Assembly: GCF_000445125.1 (NCBI RefSeq) | Contig: NZ_ATHL01000050.1 | Span: 1 to 64,000 of the forward strand | DNA length: 64,000 nt | DNA from: Novosphingobium lindaniclasticum LE124 | GTDB lineage: Bacteria > Pseudomonadota > Alphaproteobacteria > Sphingomonadales > Sphingomonadaceae | Reading direction: 5' to 3' | Shown here: positions 34,319 through 43,568 of the stretch, in pieces | Layout of the letters: the number at the start of each line of letters is the position of its first letter | How positions within the stretch are numbered: the first letter of the stretch is position 1 | Notes under the pieces: generated by a model | Told to the model about the DNA's origin: nothing | Databases searched by the model: none | The model's input: only the letters and a program-made list of their open reading frames with translations | Position numbers and translations under genes: made by a program

Positions 34319-35485
34319 ATGGATGCTCCCGAAATCGCGCAAGTGGACCCGTTCCACGCCATGGCCATCGGCCGTCTCGCATACGAACTGGCGGGCGAGG
34401 GGCGCGACGTGATCCACATGGAATACGGGCAGCCTTCCACCGGAGCCCCGGCCGCCGCGATCGCCACCGCGCACCGTGTGCTGGACAGTGATCCCGGCGG
34501 CTACTGGGAAAGCACCGCGCTGCTCGACCGTATCGCACGGCACTACTGCGAGGCCTACCAGGTCGACATCGACCGCGAGCAGGTCATCCTGACGTGCGGC
34601 GCCTCGCCGGCCTTCGTGCTGGCGCTGTCGAGTCTGTTCGTGCCGGGCGCGCGTGTGGCGCTGGCTCGCCCTGGATATGTCGCCTATCGAAACTCACTCA
34701 AGACGCTCTACCTTGAGCCCGTGGAAATCGCCTGCGGCCCGGCCGAGCGTTATCAGGTCACCGCGGCAGCGCTGGATGCGCTCGATCCGGCGCCGGATGG
34801 ACTGATCCTGGCGAGCCCGGCCAATCCCACGGGAACCGTGATCGCGCCCCGGGAACTCGCGGCTATAGCCGAAGTCTGCCGGCGCAAGAACATCCGCGTG
34901 GTTTCGGACGAGATCTATCACGGCCTCACCTACGAGGGCGCGGCGCAGTCCACCTTGCAGCACTTGCCCGATGCGGTGGTCGTCAACAGCTTTTCGAAAT
35001 ACTATTCGATGGCGGGATGGCGGCTTGGCTGGCTGGTGGTCCCGCCCGATCGCGTCGCGGCGGCCCGCGCGCGAATGAACAATCTGTTCCTCACGCCTTC
35101 GGTGCTCGCGCAGCACGCCGGGCTTGTCGCCATGGACGAGACGGCCGAACTGGAAAGCCACGTCAGGACCTATGCCCGCAACCGTGAACGCCTGCTTGCA
35201 GCGCTGCCGAGCCTTGGGCTCGAAAGGATCGCCCCGCCGGACGGCGCTTTCTACATCTACGCCGACATCGCGCACCTGACCGACGACAGCCTGGCGTTCT
35301 GCCAGCAATTGTTGCGCGATACCGGCGTGGCCACGGCACCGGGCGTGGACTTCGATCCCGTGGACGGCCACCGCTTCATCCGTTTCAGTTTTGCGGTTTC
35401 CACCCCGCTCGTCGAGGAAGCGATTGCGCGGATGGTGCCCTGGTTCGCGGCTTGCACCGCCAAGTCTACCGAGGCAAGCGTCTGA
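34319..35485 (+). CDS. PLP-dependent class I/II aminotransferase
   Basis: 388 residues, fold type I. Visible: HMEYGQPSTGAP near 35, CGASPAFVLAL (cofactor phosphate region) near 92, SPANPTGTV near 162, VVSDEIYHGL with the PLP-binding Asp near 192, catalytic Lys in NSFSKYYSMAGWRLGW near 222, and substrate-carboxylate Arg in HRFIRFSF near 360. Aspartate/aromatic-type aminotransferase; exact amino acid not determined. First gene of the chromosomal side after the tRNA; no operon partner. Confidence 0.88.
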   Translation: MDAPEIAQVDPFHAMAIGRLAYELAGEGRDVIHMEYGQPSTGAPAAAIATAHRVLDSDPGGYWESTALLDRIARHYCEAYQVDIDREQVILTCGASPAFVLALSSLFVPGARVALARPGYVAYRNSLKTLYLEPVEIACGPAERYQVTAAALDALDPAPDGLILASPANPTGTVIAPRELAAIAEVCRRKNIRVVSDEIYHGLTYEGAAQSTLQHLPDAVVVNSFSKYYSMAGWRLGWLVVPPDRVAAARARMNNLFLTPSVLAQHAGLVAMDETAELESHVRTYARNRERLLAALPSLGLERIAPPDGAFYIYADIAHLTDDSLAFCQQLLRDTGVATAPGVDFDPVDGHRFIRFSFAVSTPLVEEAIARMVPWFAACTAKSTEASV

Positions 35486-35566
35486 TATCGCAGTCTCCTG
35501 TCGACGCGGTGCCGATTGAAGCCGGCTTTTCACGATTGATCGCACGACTGTAACAACCTGGGACGC

Positions 35567-36109
35567 ATGGCCGGACAGGCCGGGTTGTGCGGATTGACAG
35601 TGCGCGCCGCTTGGGGACTTTGGCGGCTATCGATCAACAGCACGGTGGCGAGTCCCTTGACCCATCTCGTATGCAGTAAGGAAGTGTGGACCGCGCGGCT
35701 GCAGGATTTCCTGCACGACTGTGCGGCCAGCGCGCCGTCCCAGGAACATGACCGCATTCGCGAGGCGTGGCTGCTGTTCGTCCATGAGCCCGGATTGCGG
35801 GACGGCCAGGCGACCCGGTGGGCGGATCTCAACTCGAGCGGCATCGAGGCGATGCTGGCCTGCGGGGCGGCCGAAAGTGCAGTTCTGGCGCTGATCGGCC
35901 CGGACGATACGTTCATGCTGTCTCGCGGTGTGAACGGCACCTGCCTTGCCACTCTGGTCATGCCGGACGGGTCGGAGGAGATGATCGAGGCGGCGACGCT
36001 CTCCCTCGCCCTGCTCGCTGCCTATGTGTCCAAACTCCTGACGGGGATCGAGCGTAGAAACCAGGAAAAGGGCGTGGTCGCGCTGCCTTCCGGCGCACGT
36101 TTGCACTGA
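35567..36109 (+). CDS. Protein of unknown function
   Basis: 180 residues, no family recognised. The start is uncertain: the first 30 residues (Trp/Leu-rich) do not look globular and a later start is possible. The middle has AWLLFVHEPGLRDGQATRWADL and a C-terminal helix ATLSLALLAAYVSKLLTGI that could be amphipathic. The position next to the flagellar regulator suggests, but does not show, a link. Codon use is chromosome-like. Confidence 0.5.
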   Translation: MAGQAGLCGLTVRAAWGLWRLSINSTVASPLTHLVCSKEVWTARLQDFLHDCAASAPSQEHDRIREAWLLFVHEPGLRDGQATRWADLNSSGIEAMLACGAAESAVLALIGPDDTFMLSRGVNGTCLATLVMPDGSEEMIEAATLSLALLAAYVSKLLTGIERRNQEKGVVALPSGARLH

Positions 36110-36357
36110 TTGCGATCTTGCGCGGCGCGAAGACGGAGGCGGCACTCCGCATGGGTCGCAGTTCCGTGCGAAGCGCCGCCAGGTCGGTTTCCGCGTGCTT
36201 CGGCCAGGAGGGGAATATGGACCGTCCGGTACAGCGCGGAGGCCGGTGCTGTTGGAGTGGCGCGCCGGCTGAAACCCTTTTGCACATCTTGACCTAATCA
36301 CGGGTGGAACCGGCCCTAAGGTCATGCCCGCGGATACGCGTTGCCGAAGCGTTCCAG

Positions 36358-36960
36358 CTAGTTGACCAGCGCCGCCTCGATGGCGATGCGGATGGCATCG
36401 GAAGTGTGATTGGCGCCCAGCTTGTTGAGCATGTTCGCGCGGTGGATCTCCACGGTGCGCGGGCTGATGGCCAGGCGTTCGCCGATAAGGCGGTTGGAGA
36501 GGCCGCTGGCGACACCGCCCAGCACTTCCCGCTCGCGGCGGGTGAGGCGGTCGATCCGGGCGCGGGCCATGACTTCGCGCAGCTTCGCGTTGCCGACGTG
36601 CTCGGCGCGGTCGATGGCGCGGGCGAGCGTGGCGTTCAGTTCGTCGGCGACGATGGGCCAGGCGATATAGTCTATCGCGCCGTCGAGAATGGCCTGCACG
36701 ATGCGGTTCGCGCTGGGATGTTCGCTGAAGGCGATGATCGGAAACCAGTCGCCATGACGCGCCATGTTGTCGATCAGATCGTCGATTGCGCCGGCTTCGT
36801 CATGGATGAGGACTACGCCCGAACGCGGCCAGGCGCTGGCTAGCTCCGAAATGTTCTCGAACGGTTCGACATGGATATGTCCTGCCGAAAGGGCATGGCT
36901 TATGGCGGCACGGCGCCGCAGGTTGTTGTCGATCAGGATGAGATTGGATATCCGTTCCAT
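36358..36960 (-). CDS. LuxR/FixJ-type regulator with degenerate receiver
   Basis: 200 residues from MERISNLILIDNN. The N-terminal half is receiver-like, but the phosphoacceptor strand reads VVLIHDEAGAID: His sits where the Asp is expected and the acidic pocket is IDNN. The C-terminal half is a LuxR HTH (LTRREREVLGGVASGLSNRLIGERLAISPRTVEIHRANMLNKLG). Last gene beyond fliS, convergent to the unknown gene. Probably a flagellar or motility regulator that does not need phosphorylation; inference from place. Confidence 0.82.
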   Translation of the reverse strand: MERISNLILIDNNLRRRAAISHALSAGHIHVEPFENISELASAWPRSGVVLIHDEAGAIDDLIDNMARHGDWFPIIAFSEHPSANRIVQAILDGAIDYIAWPIVADELNATLARAIDRAEHVGNAKLREVMARARIDRLTRREREVLGGVASGLSNRLIGERLAISPRTVEIHRANMLNKLGANHTSDAIRIAIEAALVN

Positions 36961-37140
36961 GTCTATTCTCCCTCTTCGGCTTGTGCCTAGGGAGATATTC
37001 GCATGATCGTCTGCATGCGCGCCGGACATGCTCCGAAATCGACCTTTGAACGGGAGAAACGGGCGGGGAAGTCGCCCGGCCGAGGCTTTTCGCCAACCGA
37101 AACGGCAACAATTGCTTAACCTTCCGACGCCGGGCATTCC

Positions 37141-37515
37141 TTAGCGATGCGCGAGCAGCGCCTGCCCGATTTCCGCGAAGTCGGCGCGCAGGGCTTCCAT
37201 GGCGGCAGGATCGAAGGCGATCGCGCTGTCCAGAACCGTGCGCCGGGCGGCGTCGTAGAGCTGGTTGAGCGCGGCGGCCACGCCGCTGTCGCCGGTCACC
37301 CCGAGGTGCAGCGCGGTGATCGCGGTGAGGGCACGCGTGAGGGACCGGCTTTTCAGGCCATTGTCGCCGCTGCGGTCGGCATGGATGGCGGTGCCGAGGG
37401 CAGCGACGAGATGCTCGTAGCACAAGTGCACGAGTTCGGCCGGGCGGGCTCCACTGATCCGTGCATCGAAGTCTACCCGGCGATAGGCTTCCACCGGAGA
37501 TAGCCGGCGCCGCAT
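37141..37515 (-). CDS. fliS: Flagellar export chaperone FliS
   Basis: 124-residue all-helical protein with FliS features: Y-x-x-V-D-F-D-A-R near the start, ARPAELVHLCYEHLVAALGTAI, and a long C-terminal helical region. FliS binds the flagellin C-terminus in the cytoplasm until export. It lies 1 bp after fliD, as in most flagellar loci. Confidence 0.82.
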   Translation of the reverse strand: MRRRLSPVEAYRRVDFDARISGARPAELVHLCYEHLVAALGTAIHADRSGDNGLKSRSLTRALTAITALHLGVTGDSGVAAALNQLYDAARRTVLDSAIAFDPAAMEALRADFAEIGQALLAHR

Positions 37516-37516
37516 C

Positions 37517-38959
37517 TCAACGGCTCTTGTTCCACTGGGCGATCTGGTTCTGGAGCATCGTCAGCGTGGACTTCGACACGCCGATGCGCGCCTCCGATGC
37601 CGAGAACTGCGACGTCAGCCTGGCCCGCAGCTTCTCCTGCTGTTCGGCAAGGTCGGTCCTGTCTTGCGCGATCTGGCTGCGCATCTTGGTGTAGCGCGCG
37701 ATCGATCCTCCCAGGGAACCGCCGTCGGTGGCGGATGTGGCCGCGCGGTAGATCCTGTCGTAGCTGGCATAGACCCCGTTGAGGCCGTTGGTGAACATGG
37801 CCGTCACGCCTTCGGGATCGGCGGCAAGGACGGCGTTCAGGCGTTCGGTGTCGAGTGCGAAACTGCCGTCCCGCTGGGTCTTGAGACCGAGGTCGGCCAG
37901 GGTCTTGGCCATGCCGGTGGCGCCCGGCATGATCGTCGAACCCGCGAGACCGGACAGGGCGCGCTTGAGCGCCCGTGCGCCGCCGTCGCTGGCGAGTTCG
38001 GCGCCGATGGCGGTGGCGGCGTTGAGAGCCGACATCACTTCGTTGAGCGCGTCGGTGAAATCCTGCATGGCGGCGGCGATGGACATGGCCGGGTTGGCGA
38101 AGCTCACCATCGTCGGCGTGCCCAGGTTGGTTGCGGAAAGCTGGAGCTTCACGCCGGGGATGGCATCGCCGATCGTGTTGGATTTCGCGGACATCGCCAG
38201 GCCGTCCACCTTGAAGGCGGCGTCCTGCGCGGCCGCCAGAAGCTGGCCGGTGCCGGACGAAGGATTCCAGGCAAGGCCGGAGAGGCCGGGCGTAGCCGGA
38301 TCCTCCGCTGCTTCCAGCACGAAGCCGTTGGCCGCCCCTTCCTGGCCCTTCAGCACGAGCTGGGCACCGTCCACAGTCTGCGCGACATAGGCGCTGACAC
38401 CGGCATTGGCAGCATTGATGGCCCTGGCGACATCGGCAAGCGACGAGCCCGCGACAATCGTCACATCGACCGGAGCATGAGCGACATCCGGGGAGAAGCC
38501 GGTGCCCGAAACGGTGCCGAACCGCAGCGTCAACGTGCCGGCGCCGACTTTGTCGGTAGCGGCACCGTAGGCATTGCCGGCAAGCTGCTGGCCTTTCGCG
38601 AGCTGCGTGACTTCGAGCGAATACGTGCCCTTCGGCGTCGCGCTGCCGGTAAGGCTGGCGCTGGCCACGGCGACATTGGCGACGGCAGGCTTTCGCGCCA
38701 GATCGCCGGAACGAACCAGCGTGCCCAACGAGGTGTTCAGCCCCAGCAGCATCGACCTGATGTTGGACGCCGTCGAGATCTGCGTATCGAGCTGGTCGGA
38801 GCGAGAGGTCAGCCGGTCGTTGCGGCTGGCGAACTGGGCCACCGCCAGGTTGTTGGCCAGGGCTGTCATGTCCACGCCGCTGCCGCCGCCCAGCGCGGTC
38901 ACCAGCGAGGAGGTGGTCAGCAGCGAAGTCGACGCGGTCGATGTGGGGGTGATAGCCAT
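37517..38959 (-). CDS. fliD: Flagellar hook-associated protein 2 (filament cap) FliD
   Basis: 480 residues. N-terminal FliD_N (GSGVDMTALANNLAVAQFASRNDRLTSRSDQLDTQIS...GTYSLEVTQLAKGQQL), middle domain, and C-terminal FliD_C ending in a coiled coil (KMRSQIAQDRTDLAEQQEKLRARLTSQFSASEARI). Exported cap that folds flagellin at the filament tip. Coupled to fliS. A 66-bp gap separates it from flhB. Confidence 0.9.
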   Translation of the reverse strand: MAITPTSTASTSLLTTSSLVTALGGGSGVDMTALANNLAVAQFASRNDRLTSRSDQLDTQISTASNIRSMLLGLNTSLGTLVRSGDLARKPAVANVAVASASLTGSATPKGTYSLEVTQLAKGQQLAGNAYGAATDKVGAGTLTLRFGTVSGTGFSPDVAHAPVDVTIVAGSSLADVARAINAANAGVSAYVAQTVDGAQLVLKGQEGAANGFVLEAAEDPATPGLSGLAWNPSSGTGQLLAAAQDAAFKVDGLAMSAKSNTIGDAIPGVKLQLSATNLGTPTMVSFANPAMSIAAAMQDFTDALNEVMSALNAATAIGAELASDGGARALKRALSGLAGSTIMPGATGMAKTLADLGLKTQRDGSFALDTERLNAVLAADPEGVTAMFTNGLNGVYASYDRIYRAATSATDGGSLGGSIARYTKMRSQIAQDRTDLAEQQEKLRARLTSQFSASEARIGVSKSTLTMLQNQIAQWNKSR

Positions 38960-39025
38960 GATGCGCAGAACGGCAGCAGCGGCGGATCGTTAAGGAGCGG
39001 TTGCCTCGGCGGCGAAAAAGGGGCG

Positions 39026-40165
39026 CTATCCCTCCTGCCTGGGATCGAGCCGCCCTTCCGCATCGAAGCGGACGGTCACCGGCACGGAGACTTGCGGGGC
39101 ATGGCGGTTTTCGCCGCGCTTGAGCGCCAGCACGAATGCGAGGATGGCGGCGACCGCGATATAGTGATCCTCGCGGATCATCTGCTTCTCACGCGTGGTG
39201 AAGTAGACCGACCGCGCCAGGGCAGGATAGGACATCACCGGTACGGCGAACTCGGGCGCCAGTTGCCGCATGGCCAGCGCCCTGTCTCCACGCCCCTTTG
39301 CGATCACCACGGGTGCCGGAGCCTTCGCAGGATCGTAGGCCAGCGCCACCGCGAAGTGGGACGGGTTGGCGACGATGAACTGGGCTTCCTTCAGAGCCGG
39401 CACCAGCCCGCCCATGGCGATCTTGCGCTGGCGCTCCCGGATGGCGCCGTTCTTCTCGGGAGAGCCCTGGCTTTCCTTGGCCTCGTCCCGCACGTCCTGA
39501 AGCGTCATCTTCAGGCGAAGCATGCGGCGCACGAACTGCACCGGCAGGTCGGCCAAAGCGATCGCGAGCAGGCCCGCCGCCAGCCAGAACAGCAGTTCGA
39601 TCAGGGCTTCCCAGCCATAAGCGAGTTCCCCGAACAGGTTGCCGCGTCCGAGGCGGGCGAAAGTCTCCAGCTGCCCATGCGCCCAGACCCAGGCGATCGT
39701 GCCCAGCAGGGCGACTTTGGCCACGCCCTTGGCCATCTCGATCAGGCCGGTCGGCCCGAACATGCGCTTGAGGCCCGCCATGGGATCGATCCGCGAGCCT
39801 TTCGGCGCAAGATTGCCGCCGAGCCAGCGCCCCTCGCCAAAGCTCAGCTGAGACAGGAGCGAGGCGAAGATCACCGCCGCGCCCAGCGCAAGGATCGGCG
39901 GCAGCACGGCCATGAGCGCCGCCATCAACAGGCGGGCGGGTGCGAAGTCGTCGAGCGCGGCCCTGTCCCAGGTGAAGCCGGCGCGCAGCATGCCGGCCAG
40001 CAGGCCGAGCATCCACGGCCCCGCCACCATGAGCCAGACCGCGCCGAGAGCCACCGACGCGGCCGTGGCGAGTTCGCGCGAGCGGATGACGTCGCCGCGC
40101 CGGGCCGCCTCGCGCTTGCGCTTCTCGGAGGGAGCGAAGCTCTTTTCGCCTTCCTGCTCGCTCAT
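39026..40165 (-). CDS. flhB: Flagellar export apparatus protein FlhB
   Basis: 379 residues from MSEQEGEKSF. Four membrane segments in the first about 220 residues, then the FlhB cytosolic domain. The autocleavage motif is NPSH (FIVANPSHFAVAL) instead of the usual NPTH; Asn-Pro is kept so self-cleavage should still occur. FlhB switches export from hook to filament proteins. Start overlaps fliR stop by 4 bp (ATGA). Confidence 0.93.
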   Translation of the reverse strand: MSEQEGEKSFAPSEKRKREAARRGDVIRSRELATAASVALGAVWLMVAGPWMLGLLAGMLRAGFTWDRAALDDFAPARLLMAALMAVLPPILALGAAVIFASLLSQLSFGEGRWLGGNLAPKGSRIDPMAGLKRMFGPTGLIEMAKGVAKVALLGTIAWVWAHGQLETFARLGRGNLFGELAYGWEALIELLFWLAAGLLAIALADLPVQFVRRMLRLKMTLQDVRDEAKESQGSPEKNGAIRERQRKIAMGGLVPALKEAQFIVANPSHFAVALAYDPAKAPAPVVIAKGRGDRALAMRQLAPEFAVPVMSYPALARSVYFTTREKQMIREDHYIAVAAILAFVLALKRGENRHAPQVSVPVTVRFDAEGRLDPRQEG

Positions 40166-40944
40166 GGCAGGATAAGCTCCGCCGTCTGTTCGATGGCCTC
40201 CGCCGAGAGGCGCGCCACCAGGTCGGTCAGCACCGGCGCTCCCACCAGCAGGGCGGCGATGCCCCCCAGCACTCCGGCCGGAAGCCCCAGCGAGAACAAG
40301 TTGAGCGAGGGTGCGGAGCGGCCGAGCACGCCGGTCACGATCTGCACTATCAGCAGGATCAGGCAGGCGGGCAGAGCGATGGTCACGGCGGTCGCGAACA
40401 TGCGCGCGGCGAAAGCACCGATCAGGGCGAATCGCTCCGCACCGAGCCAGGTCTGGCCCGGGGGCAGGGCGCGGTAGCTCTCGACGATCAGCGCAAACCA
40501 TTGCAGGTGCGCGCCGAGCGCCAGGAACACCAGCGAGAGCACGACCGCGAAATATTGCCCGAGTGCGGGAGACTGCGCGCCGGAATTGGGATCGACGGCA
40601 GTGGCCACGTTCATGCCCATCGATCCGCCGATCAGTTCCGCGGCGAGGATCGGGGCGGCGAAGGACAGCTGCAGCACGAAACCGAGCGAAAGGCCCACCA
40701 GCACCTCGCCCATGACGGCGAGCAGGCCCGGTGGCGAGAAAAGCACGGGCGGCGCCGCCACCGGCGTCCAGGCGCAGACCAGCACGGCGATCGCTCCGGC
40801 GCCGATCACCCGGACTTGCGGCGGCACGCCCGCGATCCCGAACAGGGGGGCGGCGACGAGGGCGGCGCCGATGCGGGTCATCACGAAGACCAGCCGCCAG
40901 AACTCCTGCTCCAGCGCGCCGAAGCCGAAGTCGAGCTGAGTCAA
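40162..40944 (-). CDS. fliR: Flagellar export gate protein FliR
   Basis: 260 residues, about six membrane helices: FVMTRIGAALVAAPLFGIAGVPPQVRVIGAGAIAVLV at the start, a conserved SMGMNVATAVDPNSGAQSPALGQ loop, and FAARMFATAVTIALPACLILLIVQIVTGVLGRSAPSLNLFSLGLP. Part of the FliPQR gate in the basal-body membrane. 4-bp overlaps with fliQ and flhB. Confidence 0.93.
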   Translation of the reverse strand: MTQLDFGFGALEQEFWRLVFVMTRIGAALVAAPLFGIAGVPPQVRVIGAGAIAVLVCAWTPVAAPPVLFSPPGLLAVMGEVLVGLSLGFVLQLSFAAPILAAELIGGSMGMNVATAVDPNSGAQSPALGQYFAVVLSLVFLALGAHLQWFALIVESYRALPPGQTWLGAERFALIGAFAARMFATAVTIALPACLILLIVQIVTGVLGRSAPSLNLFSLGLPAGVLGGIAALLVGAPVLTDLVARLSAEAIEQTAELILP

Positions 40945-41231
40945 CGCGCCACCTGAGCGGCTTGCCCGGTGCGGGCGATCTGCGCGAAAACGTCCTGCGC
41001 GAACTCGCTGACCAGCATCATCATCGAACTGCCGAACACCACCAGCACCACGGCCGTCACCGCCAGCTTGGGCACGAAGGTCAGGGTCTGCTCGTTCACC
41101 GATGTGGCCGCCTGCACCACGCCTACCGCCAGGCCCACCGCCAGCGAGGCGAGGAGCACCGGCGCGGCGACGAGTGCGGTGACCCAGAGCATGCGATCGG
41201 CCAGCGCGAGCAGAGCGGTGATGTCCTCCAT
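40941..41231 (-). CDS. fliQ: Flagellar export gate protein FliQ
   Basis: 96 residues with two membrane helices separated by TSVNEQTLTFVPKLAV, the FliQ signature. Gate component with FliP and FliR. Overlaps fliR by 4 bp and follows fliP by 24 bp. Confidence 0.93.
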   Translation of the reverse strand: MEDITALLALADRMLWVTALVAAPVLLASLAVGLAVGVVQAATSVNEQTLTFVPKLAVTAVVLVVFGSSMMMLVSEFAQDVFAQIARTGQAAQVAR

Positions 41232-41255
41232 GGCAGGGCCTCCCTCAGCGATGTT

Positions 41256-42017
41256 TCACGCGAAACTTGCCGCCAGCGAGCCCATCAGCAGGGCCCAGCC
41301 GTCGACCAGGACGAACAGCAGCAGCTTGAAGGGCAGCGACACCACCATCGGGCTCATCATCATCATGCCCAGGCTCATCAGGACCGAGGAGACCACCAGG
41401 TCGATCACCAGGAAAGGCAGGAACAGCATGAAACCGATCTGGAAGGCGGTCTTGAGTTCGCTGGTGACGAAGGCGGGAAGCAGGATCGAGAACGGCACCT
41501 CGGCAGCGCTGCGGAACTTGGGCAGGTGCGCCATGTCCGCGAACATGGCGAGGTCGCGGTCGCGGGTCTGGCGGATCATGAAGGCGCGGAACGCCCGCCC
41601 GCCTGCGGCGATGCCCTGCTCGGCATTGATGCGGCCCTCGGCGTAGGGGGCGACTGCCTCGGCGTTCACCCGCTCCAGCGTGGGGGCCATGACGAAGAGC
41701 GAGAGGAACAGGGCAAGGCCGATCAGCACCTGGTTGGGCGGCGACTGCTGGAGGCCCAGGGCCTGCCGCAGGATGGCCAGCACCACCAGGATGCGCGTGA
41801 AGCTGGTCATCATCAGGATCAGGCTGGGCAGGATCGTCAGCAGCCCCATGACCAGCAGGAGTTGCAGCGATAGGCCCAACCCCGGCCCGGTCCCGCCCGC
41901 ACCCGCGGAGAGCGAGCCAAGGGCCCGGTCCAGCGCGCCGGGGATCGCCGCCTGCGCCCCCGCGCCATCAGGGGCGAGCACCGCCAACAACACTGCCGAC
42001 GCCAGCATGCGTTTCAT
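41256..42017 (-). CDS. fliP: Flagellar export gate protein FliP
   Basis: 253 residues from MKRMLASAVLL. Cleavable signal peptide (to about residue 22), then LLLVMGLLTILPSLILMMTSFTRILVVLAILRQALGLQQSPPNQVLIGLALFLS, a periplasmic loop, and the conserved end ELKTAFQIGFMLFLPFLVIDLVVSSVLMSLGMMMMSP. The most conserved gate subunit. The open frame extends into fliO but this ATG overlaps the fliO stop by 4 bp. Confidence 0.95.
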   Translation of the reverse strand: MKRMLASAVLLAVLAPDGAGAQAAIPGALDRALGSLSAGAGGTGPGLGLSLQLLLVMGLLTILPSLILMMTSFTRILVVLAILRQALGLQQSPPNQVLIGLALFLSLFVMAPTLERVNAEAVAPYAEGRINAEQGIAAGGRAFRAFMIRQTRDRDLAMFADMAHLPKFRSAAEVPFSILLPAFVTSELKTAFQIGFMLFLPFLVIDLVVSSVLMSLGMMMMSPMVVSLPFKLLLFVLVDGWALLMGSLAASFA

Positions 42018-42310
42018 GGCTCGGATGCCTTCGCGGCGACGATCGTGTCCAACGCGGGCCGCGCGGGCGCTTCGGCCAGCCGGGTCAGCCCTTGCCGGTT
42101 GGCGACGACGAGTATCTCGCGGTCGTGAAAGGCGATCACCGCCAGCCGCTGCGTAGGCGACAGCATCAGGGTCTCGACGATCCGCAGCGAGCGGCTGCCA
42201 AGGCTGAGCGTCGCCCGCTCCTGCATCTTGCGGGTCAGCACGAGGCAGGCCCAGGCCAGCAGACCGATCACCGGCAGCAGCACGAGCAGCTTGACCAGAT
42301 ACCACAGCAT
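42014..42310 (-). CDS. fliO: Flagellar biosynthesis protein FliO
   Basis: 98 residues: one N-terminal membrane helix (LVKLLVLLPVIGLLAWACLVL), then a short cytosolic domain LSLGSRSLRIVETLMLSPTQRLAVIAFHDREILVVANRQGLTRL typical of FliO. A scaffold that helps FliP assemble. One-base overlap with fliN. Confidence 0.88.
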   Translation of the reverse strand: MLWYLVKLLVLLPVIGLLAWACLVLTRKMQERATLSLGSRSLRIVETLMLSPTQRLAVIAFHDREILVVANRQGLTRLAEAPARPALDTIVAAKASEP

Positions 42311-42621
42311 CAGGCGCGGCCTTCCTCGCCGTCGGTCAGGGTCGGCGCAAGCGCCCCGTCCTCGGCCTCTCCCTCGTGTCCGACGATCTCGACAATCCTC
42401 AAGCCGAAGCGGCCGTTGTGCGAGACGACTTCGCCGCGGGCGATCGGCTTGCCGTTTACCAGCACGTCCAGCAACTCGTCGGTCAGCCTGTCCAGCACGA
42501 CCAGGCTTTCCGGGCCGAGCGAAAGCACGTCCTTCAGCTTCATCTGGGTGCGGCCGAGTTCCACGGTCAGGCGCACGTCGACGTCGCGAAAAAAGTCGAG
42601 GCCGCGGGGATGGATGCTCAT
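42310..42621 (-). CDS. fliN: Flagellar motor switch protein FliN
   Basis: 103 residues from MSIHPRGLDFFRDV. Single SpoA domain: VDVRLTVELGRTQMKLKDVLSLGPESLVVLDRLTDELLDVLVNGKPIARGEVV, with the FliN-type VNGKPIARGEVV end. Lower part of the C-ring; binds FliH and FliM. The frame is open upstream but this start matches the family length. Confidence 0.92.
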   Translation of the reverse strand: MSIHPRGLDFFRDVDVRLTVELGRTQMKLKDVLSLGPESLVVLDRLTDELLDVLVNGKPIARGEVVSHNGRFGLRIVEIVGHEGEAEDGALAPTLTDGEEGRA

Positions 42622-42652
42622 CGTCGGTAGGTTTCCTGTCGCGGGGAAGGCA

Positions 42653-43555
42653 TCAGAATGCGTGCGTGACCTGAACGGCCACCCGGTCGTCGATCTCGCC
42701 GATGGTGCCGCTGGCAAGCGTCCGTCCGTCGATCCTCAGCGGCACACTGCGGGCCACGGCCACGGGCAGGATCTCGCCGGGGCGCAGGCCCGAGAGACGC
42801 GCCATGCTGAGCGGCATGTCCACCAGCACCGCCGTCACTTCCAGCGGCATGGAGGCGAAGGGCTCCTGCTCCGGCCGGGCGGGCAAGGCCCGGCGGTGAC
42901 GCGCAGGAGCGCGGCGGGGCGCGGTGATGGCGGCCAGCGTGGCGATCGGCAAGGCCAGCGTAACAGACCAGGGCCCCCCATCCGGCGCTTCGACTTGCAG
43001 CGCAAGCGCCAGCAGGTCCGCATCTGCCGGGAAGGGATCGAGATGGCGCAGGCTGGTGTCGCGGCGGACCGGGACGACGCGGCGCCGTCCGTCGTCATCA
43101 TGACCGTCCAGAGCGCTCAGCGCCACCCCCAGCGCCTCGGCCAGGCCTGTTTCGAGGCGGGCGAGCAGGAGTTCGGCCGAGAGCGGGAATGTATCGGGAA
43201 GCGGCTCGGGAACGTCGCCGGGGCCGCCGAATGCGCGGTCCACCAGCCGGAACAGCGGAGCCGCATCGAACACGGCCAGCAGCGGCAAGCTGTCGGGATC
43301 GCGGTCGACGTTCATAAGACAGTAGGCCGAGAGAGCCTCTCCCTCCTCACGAAGCGAGTCCAGAGAAGCGCGCTGCGGCGGTGCCGCTTTCACCAGCGGG
43401 ATGTCTCCGCCCGACAGCCTTGCCAGGCCGGCCGGCAAGGTACGGGCCAGCCGATCGCCTATCCGCGCCAGGACAGGCTCCAGCTCCGCCACCGACGGTT
43501 CGGCGCCTATCAGTTCGGGGCAGTGGCTTGCGGGGGCGCGAGGATCGGCAGGCAT
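42653..43555 (-). CDS. fliM: Flagellar motor switch protein FliM, N-terminally divergent
   Basis: 300 residues from MPADPRAPASHCPEL. The C-terminal SpoA domain is clear (SMPLEVTAVLVDMPLSMARLSGLRPGEILPVAVARSVPLRIDGRTLASGTIG) and the middle is FliM-like but diverged (HCPELIGAEPSVAELEPVLARIGDRLARTL). The N-terminal LSQ-x-EIDALL peptide that binds phospho-CheY in classical FliM is not present. Placement between fliL and fliN confirms identity. Switch control may differ from the enteric model. Confidence 0.82.
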   Translation of the reverse strand: MPADPRAPASHCPELIGAEPSVAELEPVLARIGDRLARTLPAGLARLSGGDIPLVKAAPPQRASLDSLREEGEALSAYCLMNVDRDPDSLPLLAVFDAAPLFRLVDRAFGGPGDVPEPLPDTFPLSAELLLARLETGLAEALGVALSALDGHDDDGRRRVVPVRRDTSLRHLDPFPADADLLALALQVEAPDGGPWSVTLALPIATLAAITAPRRAPARHRRALPARPEQEPFASMPLEVTAVLVDMPLSMARLSGLRPGEILPVAVARSVPLRIDGRTLASGTIGEIDDRVAVQVTHAF

Positions 43556-43568
43556 TGTCACGGCCGCC

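Noticed and set aside
37664..40477. 937-codon plus-strand open frame opposite fliD, flhB and part of fliR
   Set aside because: Antisense shadow produced by GC-rich codon use; the His/Gly/Arg-rich product has no domain, while the opposite strand encodes clear flagellar proteins.
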